Assembly: GCA_023548195.1 (NCBI GenBank)
Contig: JAJHZJ010000014.1
Span: 11,818,718 to 11,882,717 of the forward strand
Length of the DNA: 64,000 bases
From: Bettongia penicillata ogilbyi
Taxonomy: Eukaryota; Chordata; Mammalia; Diprotodontia; Potoroidae
Direction: 5' to 3'
Shown: in pieces, positions 58,091-64,000 of the stretch
Position numbering within the stretch: position 1 is the stretch's first letter
Layout: each line of letters begins with the position of its first letter
Notes under the pieces: model-generated
Seen by the model: the letters and a program-made list of their open reading frames with translations, nothing else
Told to the model about the DNA's origin: nothing
The model's database searches: none
Translations under genes and position numbers: made by a program

Positions 58091-59157
58091 GAAGCATACA
58101 GTCAGCTATTACATATAACTTCTGAATAAAGCAACTTCGATGTTAGGGGCTAAGGTTTGATAAACACCCTATTTGGTATTTGGGCAACATGAGGTATCAG
58201 CTATGACATTTATTTATAACCTATTATAACCTAAGCAATATTTTTATATATTCTTACCATCCAGCATTTAAGGCATTTGGGGGCAAATGCAAAACTCAAG
58301 CATTTCTTAAGACAAAATATACTGCGGAATTATTTGTTTGATCCCCAAATGTAAAGTTTCAGGAATGACATTCGTGGCCCCACCCCAACCTACAATTACT
58401 CACCACTTTGTGGAATATCTTTACCACAGACATTTTGCCTTTCTCCAGCAGTTTTGAGTTGGTAAAGACACTTTCACAGAGGAAGTCACAAATGTAATCT
58501 CACATGTGCACATTGGAGGACTCAGCCCTCCATTCTTACCATTTTATACTCAGAGAAATAAAGGAATGTTGGGACAAGGCCAGGCTGATTACATATGAGC
58601 AGATTCCTTCCATAATATCAAGGAGAAACTGAACACTTACCTCCTGTAGAAGCACCACAATTTCCCCTGTATTATTAATGGTTACACAGGACTGTTTCCA
58701 GACAGTTTAACAACTAGAAAAGTGGTGAGTATGCTGCAATATAGTTACAATTGGCTTTCACTAAAGCTCCTCCTTTGTAAGTATATAGTACTAAAGTCAA
58801 AAACTGGACAAAATCAACAAGTATAAAACTCATTTTCCTCATCGTTTAATTTCTGGGTGACTCATGCCATCATTCAGAGAAAATTTAAGAAATTATCTAT
58901 TTTATGTGAAATACAAAAATGTTGAGGAAATGGAATGAAGCCATTAAACTATAGATCTCAGTTCCTGAAATCTGAAAAGATAGGCTCCAATCACATCTGA
59001 CTGAGGAGACACTAATGGCAAAGGAATTTATATTTGCTTTGCAAATTTCATTTAGTAGTTAGATACTTTAGGATTGATCAGAGTCTGCCTCAGTAGTTTT
59101 AATTATTTTTTAAATTAATTTTTTTGAAATTTAAATACACAATAAGAAAAGAAGATG
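58091..59157. other. Unassigned spacer
   Basis: No gene, V fragment or repeat recognised. Confidence 0.5.
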
Positions 59158-60200
59158 CTTGGTTGTTGTCATTTATTCTCAAAGAGGACCAAGATGACAT
59201 CACCATGAAAAACTCAAGTTTCACTGTGTCTGACTGTGACTGATCAGACCAATATGAGCTCATAATACTCTACCACAGATTGGGCATAGATAGTCAGCAT
59301 GAATATTTGGAGTGAATACTCCAAATTTGCACATCCTACCATTACATTTTGCTGTCTCATGTCTGCTTTGCTCATAGAGCATCGCACCCTTTCTGATGTA
59401 GGCACACTATGGTGAGTGGTCCTGTGCCAGTATCTCCCATCCATGTCATACAATCAAATCTAAAGTTCTTGAGAGTCCTTGTATCACTTCTTATGACCAC
59501 CATGTGATCGCCTGCCCTATGTAAGTCCTCCATAAAATAGTCTTTTTGGCAAGTGTACATTTTGCATTGGAACAACACGGCCAGCCCCTCAGAGTTGTGT
59601 TCTTTGAAGCATAGCGTGAATGCTTGGCAGTTTAGTTCGAGTAAGGACTTCATTATCTGGTACCTTATCCTGCCAGGTGATCTTCAGAAACAAGACAGTT
59701 CAAATGGAAGTAGTTCAGTTTTCTGGCATGGTCCATGTTTGACATACATACAACAATGAGATCAGCACAATGCTTCTGTAAACCTTCAGTTTGGTAGTCA
59801 GTCTAATAATACACCTTCTCTGGCATACTTTCCTTCAGAGCCCCCCAAACACTGAGCTGGCTCTGGCAATGTGTGCAACAACTCCTTCATCAATGTGTAC
59901 ATCCCTGGAAAGTACACTACCAAGGTAACTGAACTTATCCAAGCATTCAAAACTTCCCCATTTGTTGTAACCGATGTTTCCATGTATGAATAGTGTGGTG
60001 GTGGCTGATGGAGCAGTTGTGTTTTCTTGGAGTTAATTATTTAGTCAAAATTAGCACAGGCAGCAGAGAATTGATCCATGCTTTCTTGCATCTCAGCTTC
60101 AGAGGCTGCATTGAGTGCACAATCATCTGCAAAAAAAAAAAACCATGCACCAACACTCCCTCAACTTTGGTCTTGGCTTTTAGCCTTTGCAAAATGATGT
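59158..60200 (-). mobile_element. RTE-type LINE copy 2, 5' truncated
   Basis: The same element as at 17269-19853, clearly alignable (ggttgttgtcatttattctc, tctaccacagattgggcata, cctggaaagtacactaccaa, gcacaggcagcagagaattg). It stops just past the RT active-site region (caatcatctgcaaaa near 60120), so only the last third of the RT and the 3' end remain. A 12-base A run sits next to the active-site codons. Confidence 0.87.
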
Positions 60201-60756
60201 GCCAAAAGAGTACAAGCTTATAATTATGGGTGACTAATGCTAGAGTAGGCTCAGACTACCAGACTTGGCAGGGAGTCCCAGGGAAGAGTGGAGTTGGAAA
60301 CAGCAACAGCAGTGGTAATATACTGCTGGAGACTTGTGAATCACGTGACCTCATCATCAATACTATTTTCTGTTCGCTAAAATGCAATAAAACTTCATGA
60401 CTACACTCCCGCAGTAAACATTGGCATGTAATAGTCTATGTGTTTGGAAAAAGAGATAGAAAAGATGTGAGAGAGACAAAGGCAATATGTGGTGCATTAT
60501 TTTAAACTTAAAAACAATAAGAAAAGACAAAGAAACATATTGTAAGCTTAAATACTGAAACTTAAACATAAAATACAAAAATAATAGCACTGCTATGTGC
60601 ACAATAGAATATGAAAAGATTAAAAATATAGAGCAAAAAAATTGTGTTCTAAGCTGTTCATTTTTTATTTTCCTCCTTGTAAACTTCTTTGTTCTCAGCT
60701 GTGCACTTTTTACTTTGTTCTCCTCCCCCCTAGAAGGTTACAATTAAGCTTGGACA

Positions 60757-60757
<1 letters not shown>
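60201..60757. other. Unassigned spacer
   Basis: Unique-looking sequence; no gene or repeat recognised. Confidence 0.5.
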
Positions 60758-60758
<1 letters not shown>

Positions 60759-60796
<38 letters not shown>

Positions 60797-60990
60797 ACCC
60801 ACATACATACATATACATATATATGCATACACTTACATACACATACATAGATATCTTACACTTACACTTACATACACATACTTAGATATCTGTAAGCATA
60901 GTCCTATATACATATAATCATAATATGCATGAATATGTATATATATTATATATATATAATAACTATATATATAATATATATAAAACATCA
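60759..60990. repeat. (CA)n, (CATA)n and (TA)n microsatellite cluster
   Basis: A CA tract at 60759-60790, then CATA/TACA units, and TA-rich units to about 60990. Open frames here are low-complexity translations. Confidence 0.93.
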
Positions 60991-61460
60991 TACTATACTT
61001 GTATTCCTCTGTTTCTCTGAGGGTGGATAAAGTTTTCCTCCATAGGTCCAAGTCTTTCCTTATTTTTCCAATTCCACCAAATCATCACATCTTATATTAC
61101 AGCAATATTCCAAACATTACTTTCTAGTTATTTTAAATAAATCTAAAACAATATTTATTAATATGACTAACATATAGTTTCTTTCTCTTTCTCTTTTGAT
61201 TAAATCTTTTAGCTTTAACTGTATTTGAGATAATGATTACTACCCCGTTTTTTTCTCCCTAATAAGTTTTAGCCCTGAATTTTATTTTATACTTGTGTGG
61301 ACTTCTTATTCCTCCTAAATGCTCTACTTTACTTCCATCAAGTACCTTGCCTCCTACTAGTTAACTTACAATCCCTCCCTTATACTCTACCCCCACCCTT
61401 GAATATTTCCCTTACTCTCCCTCCATCTCCCTAGCTTTTTTTCTTTCTGAATTTAGAATA
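60991..61460 (-). other. Possible degraded L1 fragment, uncertain
   Basis: The - strand has some likeness to L1 endonuclease/inter-ORF sequence (tttagctttaactgtatttg and pyrimidine-rich tracts) but nothing decisive. Confidence 0.3.
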
Positions 61461-61486
61461 CCTCTCTCTCTCTTTCTCTCCCTCTG

Positions 61487-61561
<75 letters not shown>

Positions 61562-61602
61562 TCTCTTTCTCTCTTTCCACACACACACACACACACACAT
61601 GC
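61461..61602. repeat. (CT)n then (CA)n microsatellite
   Basis: CT/TC units at 61461-61577 with the purest run at 61491-61558, then CA at 61578-61600. The Arg/Glu-rich open frames on the - strand are its translation. Confidence 0.95.
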
Positions 61603-61918
61603 ACGCACAAATGCATATGAATGTACATATGCATGTCTGCGTGTGTGTATATATATTTCCCTCTTTTACCTGTTTCTGAGGAGAGGAGGATCCCAGAACT
61701 ACCAGCCCGCTTAATCCATCTAATTCCTGTGTCAATTCTTCCTCTCACATATCATTGGTGTAAGATAATCATCCTCTTTACCTTTTCCTACATAGTTTAC
61801 TTTTTAGTATCACATCGTACACAACTCTACCCCAATCTTTCTTTTGAACTACCTAATTACTATTAACAATCTTAGACATGAAATTACTATTATAGAATTC
61901 CGTCTAATTAATCTTTGT
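61603..61918. other. Unassigned spacer
   Basis: No gene recognised; an 81-codon open frame (61621-61866 +) has no protein-like features. Confidence 0.45.
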
Positions 61919-62879
61919 TGGGTGGAGCCAAGATGGCAGACTAGAAAGACACACTTACGCAGGGTTCCCCCCACAGCCCATAAAATACCTGTAGAGAGGG
62001 ACTCTCAACAAATTTTGGAGCAGCAGAAATGGAGAACAACAGAGTGAAGGAGATTTCCAGCCCACAGTGACCTGATAGGCCCACAGAAATGTGGGTTGCA
62101 CTGGAGACAGTTGCTGAGCACGGAGCCCAGCCCAGCCTTGGCCGCAGCAGGACAAGACTCTGGGAGGACAACACCTTGGGAGTGGAATCTCCAGTCTCAG
62201 TAGAGGGTCCTCAGATCCCTTGGCCCACAGGCACCAAAGGTCAGTGATGGGGTTTTATCAGGGGGTTAGAAAGGGAGAAGGGCCTTCCCATAGCTCCAGC
62301 AGCAGGCAATGACCACAGAGCCAGCACAGTAGCCTTCATGGAAACTCCATTGTTGGAGCGTAAAAACCCCTAGGGTCATTGAAGAGCTGAGTCTTACCTA
62401 AGGCCTGGGGGGAGGCCCTGGACAAGCTGGTCTTTGTCTCCAACTGAATGGTGGTCCTGCCCATCCAGCTTATCTGAAAATCAGCCCCAAGTGCTGACTC
62501 TGTAAAATCGAAGACCAAGTGCCTGTGGAAAGGTATCTGATTCTGGGCACAAAAATCCCTCTGTGTCCAGACCAGTACACACTTGATTGTGCCACCATGG
62601 AGGTACTGAGATCTCACATATTCCAAGAGTATATCATCTTCTTCACAAAGGACCCAAAAGTCAAGTAACTAGTTGGGAAAATGCCCAAAAAAGGGAAAAA
62701 TAAGACCACCGAAGGTTACTTTGTTGGTGAAAAGATATCTCCCCCCATCCTTTTAGATGAGGAAAAACAATGCTTACCATCAGGTAAAGACATAGAAGTC
62801 AAGGCTTCTGTATCTCAAAAATTCAAAATAAATATTCAATGGGCTCAGGCCATGGAAGACCTTGAAAAATAGGCTAACT
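61919..62879 (+). mobile_element. HAL1 copy 8, 5' part
   Basis: 5' end GGTGGAGCCAAGATGGCAG at 61919, 5' UTR, ORF1 start MPKKGKNKTTEGYFVGE at 62681. After GCCATGGAAGACC the sequence jumps to TTGAAAAATAGGCTAACTCA, missing about 150 bp of coiled-coil sequence present in other copies, then stops at 62879 where copy 9 begins. Confidence 0.88.
62681..62872 (+). pseudogene. HAL1 copy 8 ORF1, N-terminal part
   Basis: 63 codons from MPKKGKNK to QAMEDLEK then a stop, created by the internal deletion. N-terminal part of the ORF1p-like protein only. Any remainder lies outside the window. Confidence 0.82.
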
Positions 62880-64000
62880 CAGGGAGGAGCCAAGATGGCA
62901 GAGTAGAAAGACTCACATATGCTAGCTCCGAACCCACAGACCATAAATTACCTATAAAAAGAACTTCCAACCATTTCTGGAGCAGTGGAAGCCACGCAGC
63001 AATGGAGAGGAGAAGATTTCTGTTCCAGAGAGCCCTGAAAAACAAACACCAAAGGTCTGTCACGCACCAGAAGTGGAGTGAAGCCCAGTCCTACTCTAGC
63101 CACGCAGCACCAAGAGGAGCAGATTGGAGCAGGCTTCTGGGATGGAATCTCTGGCAGTCGCAAAGGTTCCTCCACCCACAGGTGCACAGGTCAATGAGAG
63201 ACTTCTGGGCTGGCCAACAGGGGAGCGGGGTTTCTCCATAACTCAGGACCCACAGGAGGAAGCGGCAGGGGAAGCAGCAAGCAGGAGCTCCCGGAGCAGA
63301 AAGGAGTTCAGATCTATTACTGAAGGTCTCCACATAAAGGCCCTGAGGGAACTGAGCCAGGGCAGCGGCCCTGCCCCCATCTGAGAATCTGAATTTAATC
63401 TTACTCTGAATAGCAGCCCCACCCCCCGCCAAAAGCCCTGAGGCTGGGAAGAAGCATTTGAATCTCAACGCTCAAGGACTAGTGAGGGGGGGTGGAAAGG
63501 AATCTCAGAAGTCAAGTAACTGGCTGGGAAAATGCCCAGAAAAGGGAAAAAAAGTAAGACCATAGAAGATTACTTTCTTGGTGAACAGATATTTCCCCCT
63601 TTCCTTTCTGATGAGGAAGAACAATGCTTACCTTCAGGGAAAGTAGTAGAAGTCAAGACTTCCGTATCCCAAACATTTGAAATAGACATCCAATCGGTTC
63701 AGGCCATGGAAGGGCTTAAAAAGGATTATGAAAATCAAGTTAGGTGGAGGAAAAACTGGGAAGAGAAATGCGAGAGATGCAAGAAAAGCACGAAAAACGG
63801 GTCAATAACTTACTAAAGGAGACCCAAAAAAATGCTGAAGAAAATAAAACCTTGAAAAATAGGCTAACTCAATTTTCAAAAGAGGTTCAAAAAGCCAATT
63901 AGGAGAAGAATGCTTTCAAAAGCAGAATTAGGCAAATGGAAAAAGAGGTTGAAAAGCTCACTGAAGAAAAAAGTTCTCTCAAAAATAGAATGGAACTTAA
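62880..64000 (+). mobile_element. HAL1 copy 9, cut by the window end
   Basis: 5' end gggaggagccaagatggcag at 62880, 5' UTR with one copy of the ~72-bp unit (about 63300-63375), ORF1 from 63532. It begins exactly after the AAAAATAGGCTAACTCA segment of copy 8, which also occurs in its own ORF1 (63856-63872). Confidence 0.9.
63532..64000 (+). pseudogene. HAL1 copy 9 ORF1, frameshifted, incomplete
   Basis: Starts MPRKGKKSKTIEDYFLGEQI and is open to 63816, but a 4-base deletion near 63742 (compared with other copies) shifts the frame within the coiled coil. Coiled-coil sequence (gccaattaggagaagaatgc, with a TAG) continues to the window end. Confidence 0.82.

Noticed and set aside
58440..58760. 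Possible decayed V segment near 58.5 kb
   Set aside because: No octamer, no Cys/Trp/Cys pattern and no heptamer-nonamer pair.
61412..61748. Arg/Glu-rich - strand open frames of over 100 codons
   Set aside because: Translation of the CT and CA microsatellites.
1..64000. CRISPR arrays, bacterial operons, rRNA or intact tRNA genes
   Set aside because: Nothing of the kind is visible; the direct repeats are microsatellites, target-site duplications or dispersed retrotransposons.

Overview
The window looks like marsupial genomic DNA from the immunoglobulin heavy-chain variable (IGHV) region. Two V segments on the + strand (about 12.0 and 44.0 kb) each keep an octamer promoter element, a split leader, an open clan III-like V exon and a heptamer/22-23 bp spacer/nonamer recombination signal. 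Everything else recognisable is retrotransposon sequence plus unique spacer. The repeats (L1 elements that start with a GGAGCCAAGATGGCAGAG-like end, ORF1-only half-L1 or HAL1 elements, an RTE-type LINE, L2 and a MIR-like SINE) fit a metatherian genome such as opossum. I cannot fix the species from the sequence alone.

Layout. 1-3.6 kb: a decayed endogenous retrovirus on the - strand (pol, pro and gag remnants, a primer-binding-site-like sequence and a candidate 5' LTR), cut by the window edge. 4.2-7.1 kb: a full-length HAL1 (-). 7.1-11.5 kb: an L2 fragment, then a 5'-truncated L1 split by a second HAL1. 11.9-12.55 kb: IGHV segment A. 13.4-20.1 kb: old L1/HAL1 ORF1 remnants, L1 tails, a MIR-like SINE, a pentamer-rich simple repeat and an RTE retrotransposon inserted in it. 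20.3-25.7 kb: an L2 fragment and a HAL1 (+) split by another HAL1 (-). 25.8-40.6 kb: a processed NAP1L1 pseudogene (-) broken into three blocks by a nearly full-length L1 (which carries its own HAL1) and by a further HAL1. 40.6-43.9 kb: mostly unique sequence. 43.9-44.5 kb: IGHV segment B, followed by an L2 tail with a long GATA repeat. 47.6-56.3 kb: another nearly full-length L1 (+), carrying a solo LTR in its 5' UTR and a HAL1 in ORF1. 56.3-58.1 kb: a truncated L1 with a 38-bp perfect inverted repeat. 59.2-60.2 kb: a second RTE copy. 60.8-61.6 kb: microsatellites. 61.9-64.0 kb: two HAL1 5' ends head to tail, the second running off the window.

The only features likely to have a host function are the two V segments with their promoters and recombination signals. 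They share orientation and an identical octamer-proximal 11-bp element at the same spacing, which suggests related duplicates. All retrotransposon ORFs I checked carry stops, frameshifts, lost start codons or changed catalytic residues. The nested insertions, several with visible target-site duplications, give a relative timeline for how the DNA between the V segments grew.
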